Assembly: GCA_951640195.1 (NCBI GenBank)
Contig: OX621164.1
Coordinates: 663,098 to 727,097 of the forward strand
Source of the DNA: Porpolomopsis calyptriformis
Taxonomy: Eukaryota > Basidiomycota > Agaricomycetes > Agaricales > Hygrophoraceae
Direction of reading: 5' to 3'
DNA: 64,000 nt
A program made the translations under genes and the position numbers. The notes under the pieces were generated by a model. That model was not told the DNA's origin. It saw only the letters and a program-made list of their open reading frames with translations, and searched no databases. Within the stretch, counting starts at the first letter, position 1. Every line of letters starts with the position of its first letter. Shown here piece after piece: positions 53,889 through 64,000 of the stretch.

Positions 53889-56161
53889 ATGCATAGGTCA
53901 CTTAAAGACAAAATTCTCCCGCAACCAGCAAGTTACAGCAAGAAGAACGCCTATGAGATACATGGAGAGCTTGGGAAAGGAGCATTCGGGAACGTGATGG
54001 TAAGTGATTCTCACTTGAGCAGAAATGTCTACGACGATCAAAAGGAATTATCCATTGTATCGTTGGCCATTCCGCCAACTCTATCTAATTGGTTTACCAC
54101 AGCGAGCAACATGGCAAGTCCCTCTCAACCTTTTAGCAGTGGCGGAGAATGGTGCGGTAGTCGATATCGATAGTTCTCCTGGTGCCGCTAGGCCTGGGAA
54201 TGAACGCAGGGTTCCAGGTAACGAGAGTGGGATGGTCAAGGAAGTTGCTTTGAAAGTGATTGCGAAGAAAAAGGTCAAAGGGAACGAGGATAGCGTATGG
54301 GAAGAGATGAAGGTACTCAAAGGTTTGAACCACCCCAATATTGTGCGTGCGTTTGGCTTGTCTACCCTTCTCTTGTTCTTCTAGAGCTGCTTGCCTCACT
54401 GGGAGTAATTCACTCTCCAAACGATGCATGATTCTACTCGCTTTTTGAGCGCAATACGCAAACGTACTTTGCGGAATCGTCTTCCATCAGATCAATACTG
54501 ACATCCCCAATCTATTCTCTACTAGGTGAAATTTTACGAATGGTTCGAGTCCCGCTCCAAATATTATCTTGCTTTCGAGCTTGCCATGGGAGGGGAGCTA
54601 TTTGAGCGCATATTGCGCAGGGGAAAGTTCACAGAGAAGGATGCTGTCAGTGTCGTTAGGTAATTGACTTTCTCTCATGATATGTCCAACAAGTCGTTAG
54701 GCTTTCACTCTTGTGGAAATATCTTTTGGGTTGATTGACATTCTCCGTTTCCGCAGGTCCGTTCTAGACGGCGTGAACTATCTCCACTGCCACGACATCG
54801 TACATCGGGATCTAAAGTTTGTGTTCGGATTTCCGGTTATTTTTATTTTCCTTATACCATTTGGTTTGTCCTGCACACCATAGACCAGAAAACATTCTTT
54901 ATCGAACCGAGGATGTAGATAGCGACATTGTCATCGCAGATTTTGGTATGTGAGTAGCCATATTTAAACAACATTTCCCCTTGCCAATTCCTGATATATA
55001 TATCCTCTTCGCGATTACCATTCCGCACACGTAACTCTTTACAGTGCCAAACACCTCCATTCACCTGAAGAGCAGTTGCATTCTATGGCGGGTAGTCTTG
55101 GGTACATTGCACCGGAGGTGTTGGCTAACCAGGGTCACGGCAAAGCAGTCGATGTATGGTCAATTGGGTGAGTTCAGTTTCAGCTATTCATTTTCCTATC
55201 AATGTATCCGATTTCGTGTCCTTGCATTTTTTTATATTCGATACAGCTATTACTAACTACGAGCAGGATCATCACTTATGTTCTACTGTGCGGGTACTCC
55301 CCTTTTCGGTCTGAGGATGTAAAACTTTTGGTCAAAGAGACGATGGAAGCACGTATCGAATTTCACGACCAATACTGGCAAAAAGTGTCGACGCAAGGTG
55401 GTTGGCATTATCCGCTTGGCTTCACATGCTTACGATGATTATTTTGTCTTGCATTAACCTGCAGCGAAAGATTTCATCAAATTGCTTTTGAATCCCGATC
55501 CAGCGAAGAGGCCAGCGGCTGATGAAGCATGCCTCCATCCGGTACGCTCAGGTTGCTCAGGATCCCTTATCCTTTCTCAATTCCTCCTTGCATTCAGTGG
55601 CTGACAACCCACGAAGCTTCAACAGAACATGATCTTGGAAGTGGCCTTCGAGACAATTTTGACCCTGGCGCAAGATGGCGGTCAGCGATTGCGTCGGCCA
55701 GGGCGCTGCACCGCTTAGGAATTGGGGTAACACGCACTCCAGCGTACCAAAATGAGGATGACGATGATGGCGGCGAGAATCGTCATGTGGATTCAGAGAG
55801 CACGAAACCCCCGTCAATATTTTCGGATTCAGATCAGGAAGCAAGTCAGCAACCAGGTCCTGAAATACCACTGGGTGGAGGTTACCAGTCCGGCAAAATC
55901 CCTTTGCTTGTCCAGCCTCGATCCGACTCAGAACGATTTCCAAAGAATGAGGATCGCGTGGCCCGTCTGGATGACCCTTCTGATCTAAACAAATGCAATA
56001 ATACTTCCATCATTCAAAAATCATCATCAGGCCGAGATGAGGAATGGCCAATCGGGTCCAAAGCTCAAGTTCATATGCCAGGAAGGTGGGATTCATCCGG
56101 GTCAGCTGAAGGGTCCCGGATCTCTGAGATTGGTCTAATCAAACAGTTGAACTGGGGATAG
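53889..56161 (+). CDS. CMK1: Calcium/calmodulin-dependent protein kinase, CaMKI type
   Basis: The start is ATG 53889 ([10 protein letters not shown]). Kinase motifs: [37 protein letters not shown] and [10 protein letters not shown]. In the activation loop GSLGY takes the place of the GTPGY of animal CaMKI, so Ser would be the phospho-site. An insert of about 40 residues lies between the glycine loop and the ATP Lys (about 54120-54235). After the kinase domain, [15 protein letters not shown] is a basic amphipathic helix suited to calmodulin. An acidic, disordered tail ends at TAG 56159. Around eight introns. Confidence 0.85.
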
Positions 56162-56623
56162 TAGAGGAATTGTATGGAACATTTGTTTTTTGAAGAGAAG
56201 TATGTAAATTTAAGAACCATGTTAGTCTAAGGGATAGCTGCTTTAGTTTATTTTTAAGTGAAATGTATGATGAGGGAAGTGCCAATGTTGTTGGCAGAAA
56301 CCTTGCTTGCAAGGAAGTTAGTAATACTGTGCCTACAAGTCACACTGCATTGTGCTGTGCATTCGAAATGAATAGGAAGAAACTATGCTATGAATATTGT
56401 GCGACAGTGTCAGTTTTGGGGCAAAACCATAGAAGCAAGTCAACCAGTGACAGATGTGACTTGTCACATCCATTGAGACCTCCATATGATTTATATGATT
56501 TTTTGCCACTCAATTCACATTTACCAAGGCTTTCCAATAGTCCCCAGTTTATAGGATTCAGCCTAGTAGTTCAACAAATATTCACATTTTTCCATTTTGG
56601 CACAACTGGATGATAATTGTGTG
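56162..56623. other. AT-rich intergenic flank of the Tnp2 transposon
   Basis: Base composition changes sharply from the gene-rich side. Only one weak ORF (56263-56613) without recognisable features is present. No gene is supported. Confidence 0.4.
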
Positions 56624-56840
56624 ATTATTGCCATTTGCAGAGGAGTTTGCGGAGTATAAACTTTATTATAAATGTGGCAGATATTATATATAATTAATAA
56701 CTTAAGAAATACTTGATGGATTTTTGAGATTTTATAATAGAAAAATATATATTTACAAGGGCTAGGTGCCCCCATAGTTATCTTGGAGGATCTTAGCATT
56801 TAAGAGAAGTTATAGACATGTATTTACTTTTAGAGATAAT
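56624..56840 (+). repeat. Left 217-bp inverted repeat
   Basis: Nearly identical to the reverse complement of 63593-63802, apart from a 7-bp indel (ATATATA run) and scattered substitutions. It contains GGGCTAGGTGCCCCC near 56760. Confidence 0.88.
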
Positions 56841-57153
56841 CACTGCATTTCAGAGGCAGGTAGAAACTCCGTCTTTAGATCTTTATAAGCAGTGTATTCA
56901 TGGGTAATGAAGGTTTGGCCTAACATATGTGAAATAAATGAGATTACCTCTAAAATAGTCTAACTTTTAATGCCTCAAGTGGTATTTTGAGATGATCTTG
57001 CTGGTGAATTTTTATACATGCTGACCTAATATAGATACATCACTTTTACATGGGATAAATGGAGGTCGACAGTTTCATTTCTTTTGGGGCATTAACTGAA
57101 GTAGTCAAAGGTAAAAAGATTCAACCAGGTCATATAATCGCAGATAGAAGTAC

Positions 57154-58751
57154 ATGTCAATATCAGGTGACAAAACGCATTCTACCCTCACATTACATGC
57201 TACGCGTTCTACCAATCTCCTATCCAAACAAATGATGAATCCCCCGCTTAACAGCTTTGAAAATCTCCTGCCCCACACTCTCCAAGCCCTCCTTCTCCAG
57301 ATGGCAGCAGCTAGTGCACCCCGATTGCCTCCCCCTCTGCCTCCACCTGCTCCTATTATCCAAGCTAACCTTGAGTTAGCTGCAGAGGTTGAACAACTTA
57401 AATGGCACTTAGACGACAAGTTGAAGCGATGCAGCGACAGAGATGAAGTTGATGAAAACACAGACCCAGGTGAAAATGCTGGCAGGCAAACCAGGAAAAC
57501 TAAGAGACTGCATAAGGAGAAAGAGCTAAAAAAATACCTTACTAGAGAGCTCTCTACCTCTCAATGAGCTGTATGCAGCGAACTCACAGTGAGCATCATC
57601 CAGGTTGAAATCAGGGTCGATTAGCTAAATTAATGGCTTTATAGAACTTTGTCAGAGATGAAATCATTTGCCTGGCAGGTGAACTCACTTACTATGTCCC
57701 TAAGACCAAGCCTGTCTCAAGTGACTCCAGCGACAATGAAGATAATGAAGATAGTAATGAACTGAACCAGACACCGCCACAAATGGCATTTGATTTTGAG
57801 AAAAATGTTCTTGATCCCCCGAATCATGGAATCCTTGAGCGTGTGGCCCGTCTGGTAGAAAAAGAGCAAGATCCAGTCAGTCTTATAGAATCAAACATGG
57901 CAAATACTCACAAAGACTGCAGAAAGCCGAGACATGTGGACTGTCCTACAAAACTGTCAAGTGGACATATGACAACATCCTTGACCTTTGCAAGAGCCGG
58001 TTCCATACATGGAAGCTAGCTTATGGCCGGAGGAAAGATCTGGCTAAAGCAGCGAGGCACGAACAACAAAATGTCAAGAACAAACGCACAATGAGAAAGA
58101 AACATGTGAGTATTGCAAATATCAAAAGCACACAGCCAGCACTTACCAATCTATAGCTCAAAGCTAACCACATGAAAGCAGTAAAGGTGTACAAGAAGGA
58201 CCACGAAGGAATGGATCCGATGCCATTCCTTGAGACTGATTAGATGTCCTCAGAGGTCAGTGAGCTTGATACAGACAATGAAGATAAAAAGGCTGCACAC
58301 TAGTAAATGCTTGCAGAAAAGGCAGGTTTGACGCCAAAGGATATCTTGGATTGTGTTCCAGTCTGGGAAGTGGTCAAACCTGCATGGAGATCAGTTATGG
58401 TAAGCCTGTAGATCAATTGAAGAACCAAACTTACTATTGTATAAGATCGAGAACCTGTATGCTCAACTTAATTCAACCTTGTGATATGAATGACACAAGA
58501 TGAGCAAGAAATGGATGTGCCAGCTTACCAAACAAATTAACCTTGGCAGGCAGTCTGCAACTGATCGCCCACCGTGGCCTCTCATCTATCCGTGTATGCT
58601 AAACATGGCTTGGTATAAGGAGTACTTGAATGGGATGGCTGATAAAGGGATATTCACCAAGGCTACAGATCCCGATGGATGGAGCGCCTTCACAACAGAA
58701 GTACTTGAAGACGAGAATCAGCAAGATGAACAGGAGGAAGAAGAAGACTGA
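57154..58751 (+). CDS. Second ORF set of the Tnp2 element (multi-exon, unrecognised)
   Basis: Several open segments with splice-like borders: 57154-57567 (Pro-rich APRLPPPLPPPAP, then a charged coil KRLHKEKELKKYL), about 57680-58020 (acidic SSDSSDNEDNED patch), and 58500-58751 (WMCQLTKQINL, ending in a run of Asp/Glu). Their order and charge pattern resemble accessory proteins encoded next to Tnp2 transposases, but I recognise no domain. In-frame stops between segments could be introns or decay. Confidence 0.4.
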
Positions 58752-59152
58752 TTGGTTGCTTTCTGCCTACATTAATACCCCAATTGCATCCTGAACCCCT
58801 CGCTTTCCACTCACTCTGTCAGCTCTCATTCGCATTGCAAATCCATTGCATTTCACTAATGATCCATCACTTTCACAAACTGTCACTTTCTTGCTATTTC
58901 GCATTGATATTCCACCCTTGTTTGCATCCCCAATCTGTGGATAACAGTCTGTTGCGGTCCACTAGACAGTTCAGCTTCTCTTTTGCAATTTCAAGATACC
59001 ACGCACTCAAGTACTGCTCCTCAGCTCACAGTAGATATTTATTTTGGACCTCACTCCTCACTTAAATTACGCAGACATCCTGTCATCATTAAATAGATCA
59101 ATGAACATATATTTTGTCATGTAAAACTTACATGAGAAAGCCCAATAGTTGC
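58752..59152. other. Spacer between the two convergent gene sets of the Tnp2 element
   Basis: AT-rich sequence between the 3' ends of the plus-strand ORF set and the minus-strand transposase. No supportable gene. Confidence 0.4.
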
Positions 59153-62100
59153 CTATGCAAGAGATGGTCCAGTTGGAACATGTATGTATGATACCTCATC
59201 GTTGGAACTGGCACTAAGTGGAAGGTTCTTGTTCATTGTGATGGTTAGCCTACAAGCCTGAGAAAGCACATCTGAGGCATGAATAAAATGCATAGGACCC
59301 ACTTGAGATGGGTCAGCAAATATTCCATGTTCCCAGAACTGGACCTCTAACTCAGGGCTGTTCAATCAAACAGGATGAGTTAATCGTTTAGGGTGAATAT
59401 GGAGCTACTTCCAATGGATCCCAATAGCCTGTATCCATATCCTTCAAGGGCAAAAACCACGCAACACCAAAGAGTGTCTCCTCCTTGGCAATGGCTGGTT
59501 GCTTGTGGGTTATGATTGCAAGTACCTGTCCAACATGTCTGTCACCATTAATCTGGGTTTGTATGATTGAACTTGTTGTATTCTTGCAGTTGTTTGATGG
59601 AATGATCAGTTAGCCATCTAAGATGAGGTGGTTGTGGAATTTTGCATGAGCATGGATGAAATTCGCATTCAGGAAATCCTGTACTTTGGTATCTCGGTTG
59701 AGTACATGTGCATCAGGGTGTGTGGTGTGATAGAACTCAAGGAGGTGCTTAAGTTGGTCTCCATCAAGGTTTTTCATAACAGATAGCCCAACAGAAAATC
59801 ACCTATCAGCTGCAACAGAAAGATCTGTGAGTTAATGAGTCAACGATAGAAGAAATAATACCATATGAAGCCTGGCTTTCGATCTCACAGGCTAGGGATG
59901 CAACTATTCCTCGGACATCACCATCACTTTGGAGCATAAGTTGTACAGCATCATGGAATGCACAGTCTTCTAGGCTGGCATCAGCGTCTCATGAATCAAG
60001 ACTCATTAACTAGTAAGCATGTTAGATCATGCTAATGGATATTAAATGACTGCACACCATATCTCGAAGAGAGACATCCTATGAAAAGGCATGAAAGAAG
60101 GAGACTTCGACTTCTCTACCTTCATGGCCATTCACACTGTAGCTTTTGAGGGTTTTGTTCAATCGCTCAAAGAGGAATGTCTAGACAGTGTATACAGGAC
60201 CGTAGTAATTGATCTGGTCAAAGATGTGAGTTACCCAGTGGAAATTTGGCTTTACATCATTAGGATGCGACTGCAAATGGTAAGCAGAAGATTCTTACCA
60301 CTGAAATCAAGAAAAAACAGTATGTACCTTTAAAAACCCTAGTAAAAATCCCTCAAGTAGCTCCTTTGCCTGAGGCATGTCAGCCTGTCGAATGGAATGT
60401 CCCATAATAATCTTGAGGGCTGTTGCGAGCTTGAGGAAGAGAGTTTCATCACCATCATGCATCCACTGCTTTGGTTTTGGAGCAGGGGTGTTGTCCTTGT
60501 CCTTGCATTTACCTGAGTTACCTGTAGCAATGCGACATAGTCGGGCCTGTTCATTCTTCTCCCAGTTTGCAGTCTGCTTTGCGATATCTGCCTTGGCTTG
60601 AGGCAACCACTCATGCCATATGAGAGGTATCTAATGTGAATGTAAGTATGCGTGAGTGGGACAACAGCAGCTGGAATCTCACAACAATAGGTCCATACAC
60701 AAGGCCAAGGCCTTTCCATTCATCTGCTGTGAGAGATCCACCTGCAGGATATCCAATCTGTGATGGTAGGCGAGCCACCCATGATGGTATCTTGAACTAG
60801 ACAACAAAGAAGGGTTAATAATAAAGGTAATGGGAGAAAATGAACGCACTGTGGAGAGATACTCATGGATTCAATCAAGCTCATATGGAACCTTGAGTGT
60901 TGAGGTGCGCTCTCGCAATGCATTCGTATGGATCCATGAATTGAGCCATAATGTTTTGATGATACCCAACAGAATGTTATGCATTGGATCAATGATAGTC
61001 ATGTGAACTGGGTCAAAATAGTATAAGTGAGACAGTTCGAAATAATGGGATGAAAACTTGTTAAAGAATTCTTTGTGCAACTTGGCATCTGGTAGTTGCA
61101 AATACTCTTGAGCTAGTTGTCAGTGGTTGTTACTGCTCTGAGGTTGGAAGCCTGTATAATTAGTGAATCTGCTATCCTGGATTGACATGGGAACTTACCA
61201 TTCATCATCGCCTTTTCTGTCTTAAGTTTGCTATACTTGATAACACACCGAGAACAGAACCCTTCCTCCTTTACGTGATCACCAAACCCACAGATGCGAC
61301 ACAGAGCTGGATGGTCACAGCACACAGCAATCAATGCAACACGAACATGTCTCCCTAAAAGGTGGTGAGATAGGCAAGGATGGACCAAAATAAGTCAATA
61401 CACCTTGAGGATACAATGGTGTTTGAACCAGAATACTGTGGTCATATAGCTATATTAAGTCATCAACTAAATCCTTCATAAAGGGTTGTAGCTCCTCGCT
61501 TGACCACTCAGATGGTCCAGGTGTTATACTATATAACATCACATTGCGTGGATGGTATCTGAGTTTGTGGTTAGCTAAGAATATAAAGATGTGCGTCCCT
61601 ACTTAAGATTTGTTGGTAGGTTCGCGATGAGATATGACAGTGCACTAGAGCTATGACTGCTTGCTGAGCAGCTGTTTTTATAACCAAAACTGATGGGCTC
61701 TCTGTTAGACAAATAAATTATAGCTAGGAAGTAGGGTATATCTCACCCATCGAAACCAAGTGTAATACCAATCCGTAGTTCATCTGGATTATTGCAATCA
61801 GCACTGTTGTCAAAGAAAGGCTTGCCGTCGTGACCAGGTAAGGTCTTCCATATATCACCATCTATAATCTCCATCTTGAGACCTGGCTTTGGAATCTGCA
61901 TTCGCCATCTTTCTACTACATCCTCCATTCCAGGGCAATTGAGCTGCCGTGCAATTTGTTGCGATATCAGTTGACAAGGACATTGCAGAACAGGTGTCGT
62001 TTGAGCAGTCTCCTCACCACCGAATGCTGGTTTCCAGAATTTAAATAGAGGTATGGTGCATTTAGAACACTTGAGGGTTATTGGAGCATTTGCAGGGTAA

Positions 62101-62925
62101 ACCGAATAGCACATTGGACAAATAGGGCTAATATAGAAATTGTCTAGTAGGTTGAGTTGCCGAAAGGTTGTCATCAAAGTGATAGGTGCTTTATCTCCAG
62201 GCTTGAGCTGACCAAGTCCAATGAATATGACTCACAGAACCTTGAGAAGAAGGATACAAGCACGATGTGGAACATGGTAATGGAGATTCAACCATGCTAT
62301 TAGAACCAGAATGATTCGCCAGAACCAGTGCATGGAAGCTTCTTTCAGAACCTCAGATGTGGGTAGAGGAGAGTCAAAGACCATCCCAGAATGAGAAGTC
62401 CAACTAGCGGGCTCCTGGGAAGGCGGTAAAGGGACTAGAGATTCACCCAAGCCCAATGTGGGTGCTGAGACTTAAGGGTGGTGGGGCTCAAGAAGTACGT
62501 TGTTTGGATCATGGTGAGGCTCGTTTAGATTACCTTCCAGAGAACCTGCATTATCAATGTTGAAAGCACCTGGCATAGACATGGATAGCATGAAGTCTTC
62601 ATCGTCATTTGGTGGGCTTGAATGCGTAGAGACATTGTGTTGATTGGAAGTAGATGTAGCAGGTCCAGGTCCAGATTGGACAGCAGTTCTAGAGCATGGA
62701 CCTTTTTGGGGTTCTTCAGAATGAAGCTTCTTGAAGGCTTGTGTTTCTTCGAAAGGGATGGCATCTGTTGTCTGGGATACATGCTTCCCATTTCTATTTT
62801 GGACGCCAAGAAGGTCCCTCTCGCGGTGCTTCCGGCAGGTATATGCCGGAATGAGCTGACCTTTGGGACTGTGCAATGCAATGCAACTGGTGCAGGTGCA
62901 GGGGACCTTTGCCTGCTAATAATGA
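59153..62925 (-). pseudogene. Tnp2-type transposase, fragmented
   Basis: Reading leftward: an N-terminal segment with CTCTSC and RKHRERD (about 62910-62800), a Ser/Pro-rich region, a Cys-paired finger (CPMCYS, CSKC, about 62110), DELRIGITLGFDG (61743), a segment ending LVDDLI with a TAG near 61452, GRHVRVALIAVCCDHPA with CGFGDH (61340), and the core Tnp2 motif HMTIIDPMHNILLGIIKTLW (about 60995) with its probable catalytic Asp. IGYPAGGSLTADEW and FERLNKTLKSYSVNGHEG follow, to about 59153. The order fits Transposase_21. Some breaks are introns, others real stops. Confidence 0.72.
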
Positions 62926-63275
62926 TACTTTGAAGCTGGTTTTTGACCAACCATAGTGGATGGTGGTAGAGATGTCTCGACTTGAAGGATCCTTCTAAGT
63001 CCCCTTGTGCCGATTCCATCTGAATACACTCTGTTGATGTCTTATTATCAAAAGTACATATGCCTAGATAACTGGTGTTTCTTTTTCATGTAATCTCATA
63101 CATACTTACCTGCAGTTAGATCAGATTGGACAGTCAAAGTGGGTGCGTCGCTACTCTCATTGATCAAAACTTCCCCTACATATGATTACCTCCACCTAGC
63201 TTTTACGAGACTCCACCACAACTAGTCAACACACCTAAACATCAAATTGCTACTTATTGGTGAAATGCAGTGAAT

Positions 63276-63598
63276 ATAATACAGTATGTGTAACTAATAA
63301 CTTTTCAACTAAAATAGTTATCAAAAAGGTAGTAGTGTGAAAGTTGGTCTAATATTTAATACCTAGGTGTCCCAATAGGTTAAAGTATATAATATAATAT
63401 TTTACATCAACTGTAACCTATATATTTTATATAATATTTTTCTAAACATTCTTCCAAAGAATACTTACCAATTCTAAGGGTTTCTCATATATATAATATG
63501 GGGCACCTAGGTATTAAATATTAGACCAACTTTCACACTACTACCTTTTTGATAACTATTTTAGTTAAAAAGTTATTAGTTACACATATTGTATTATC
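63276..63598. repeat. MITE-like palindrome inside the right end of the Tnp2 element
   Basis: Two arms of about 100 bp (63276-63375 and 63499-63598) are almost perfect reverse complements, enclosing about 120 bp of AT-rich sequence. The arms run from ATAATAC to ACCTAGGTG[T/C]CCC and hold TAGTAGTGTGAAAG. There is no coding capacity. It abuts the right inverted repeat. Confidence 0.85.
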
Positions 63599-63802
63599 TC
63601 TAAAAGTAAATACATGTCTATAACTTCTCTTAAATGCTAAGATCCTCTGAGATAACTATGGGGGCACCTAGCCCTTGTAAATATATATTTTTTTATTATA
63701 AAATCTCAAAAATCTATCAAGTATTTCTTAAGTTATTAATAATATCTGCCACATTTATAATAAAGTTCATGCTCTGCAAACTCCTCTACAAATGGCAATA
63801 AT
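63593..63802 (-). repeat. Right 210-bp inverted repeat
   Basis: Reverse-complement partner of 56624-56840. It contains GGGGGCACCTAGCCC. Its inner edge meets the MITE-like palindrome within a shared ATTAT. Confidence 0.88.
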
Positions 63803-64000
63803 GGCTCATCATCTGTTCATTCTTGGGTCTCAATAAGTCCTTCTTTGTACCTTCCCAATAACTACAATATCACTCAAATTGGCCTAAGCATTGTTGACCA
63901 ATAACTTCATCTTTCTACAGCCTTTATTGTTATGTTGGCAGCAGTCACTCAAGTCTGGCTGGGATGAATCTAGAGCCTAGCGCATAAGCTAGGGGTAACA
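63803..64000. other. Right edge, unassigned
   Basis: I see no gene or repeat of the other families in the last 198 bp. Confidence 0.4.

Larger units (their letters stand above)
56624..63802. mobile_element. Tnp2/CACTA-like DNA transposon with long inverted repeats, decayed
   Basis: About 7.2 kb of AT-rich DNA bounded by inverted repeats of 217 bp (left) and 210 bp (right). It holds a multi-exon Tnp2-type transposase on the minus strand and a second set of ORFs on the plus strand. This two-gene, head-to-head layout is common for CACTA-like elements. Typical short CACTA termini were not found at the outer edges, so the repeats may instead be two MITE copies flanking a decayed element. Stop codons and broken frames suggest it no longer moves. 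Confidence 0.65.

Overview
The window is nuclear DNA of a filamentous basidiomycete, most likely an Agaricomycete. The signs are 45-110 nt introns with fungal splice signals in almost every gene, several predicted micro-exons, chromovirus-type Ty3/gypsy retrotransposons, a Helitron helicase remnant, a Tnp2-type DNA transposon, and fungal-type versions of MAM3, GET2, DBF2, SPC25, RPA12 and AGE2. Species cannot be named from sequence alone. No CRISPR array, operon or convincing tRNA/rRNA gene was seen.

Bases 1-17,800 are a nest of transposable elements. Element A (plus strand, 1-3238) is the intact 3' part of a chromodomain gypsy element with an extra downstream ORF. It appears inserted in the leader of element B (plus strand, 3239-13271), a different gypsy lineage whose gag and pol carry 13 in-frame TGA codons where arginine CGA is expected. 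B carries its own 1711-bp insert (7230-8940) with a perfect 5-bp target duplication and a spliced zinc-knuckle gene. It also carries a spliced antisense gene between pol and the 3' LTR. B in turn seems inserted in the RNase H region of element C (minus strand, 13277-17229), an older relative of A. C shows a Tf1-like self-priming site and a -1 frameshift heptamer. C sits beside a Helitron helicase relic.

Bases 18,100-56,200 are a dense housekeeping island. MAM3(-) and TRM2(+) diverge. A duplicated RGG/kinase gene follows; its first copy is truncated and fused to a duplicate of the mL61/GET2 gene ends. Next come MSH4(-), mL61(+), GET2(-), YOP1(-), OST5(+), RPA12(-), mL38(-), SPC25(-), DBF2(+), an UNC93-like transporter(-), PRP16(-), SMN(+), DNMT2(-), an unrecognised small gene(+), a PHD-finger gene(+), AGE2(-) and CMK1(+). 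Several pairs share very short bidirectional promoters (35-125 bp between start codons). Two convergent pairs touch or overlap at their stop codons. SPC25/DBF2 (mitosis) and PRP16/SMN (splicing) pair genes of related function.

Bases 56,600-63,800 are an AT-rich Tnp2/CACTA-like transposon, decayed, bracketed by 210-217 bp inverted repeats, with a MITE-like palindrome inside its right end. Exon structures were read by eye from GT/AG signals, frame and family motifs. Long genes with many introns may be off at some junctions.
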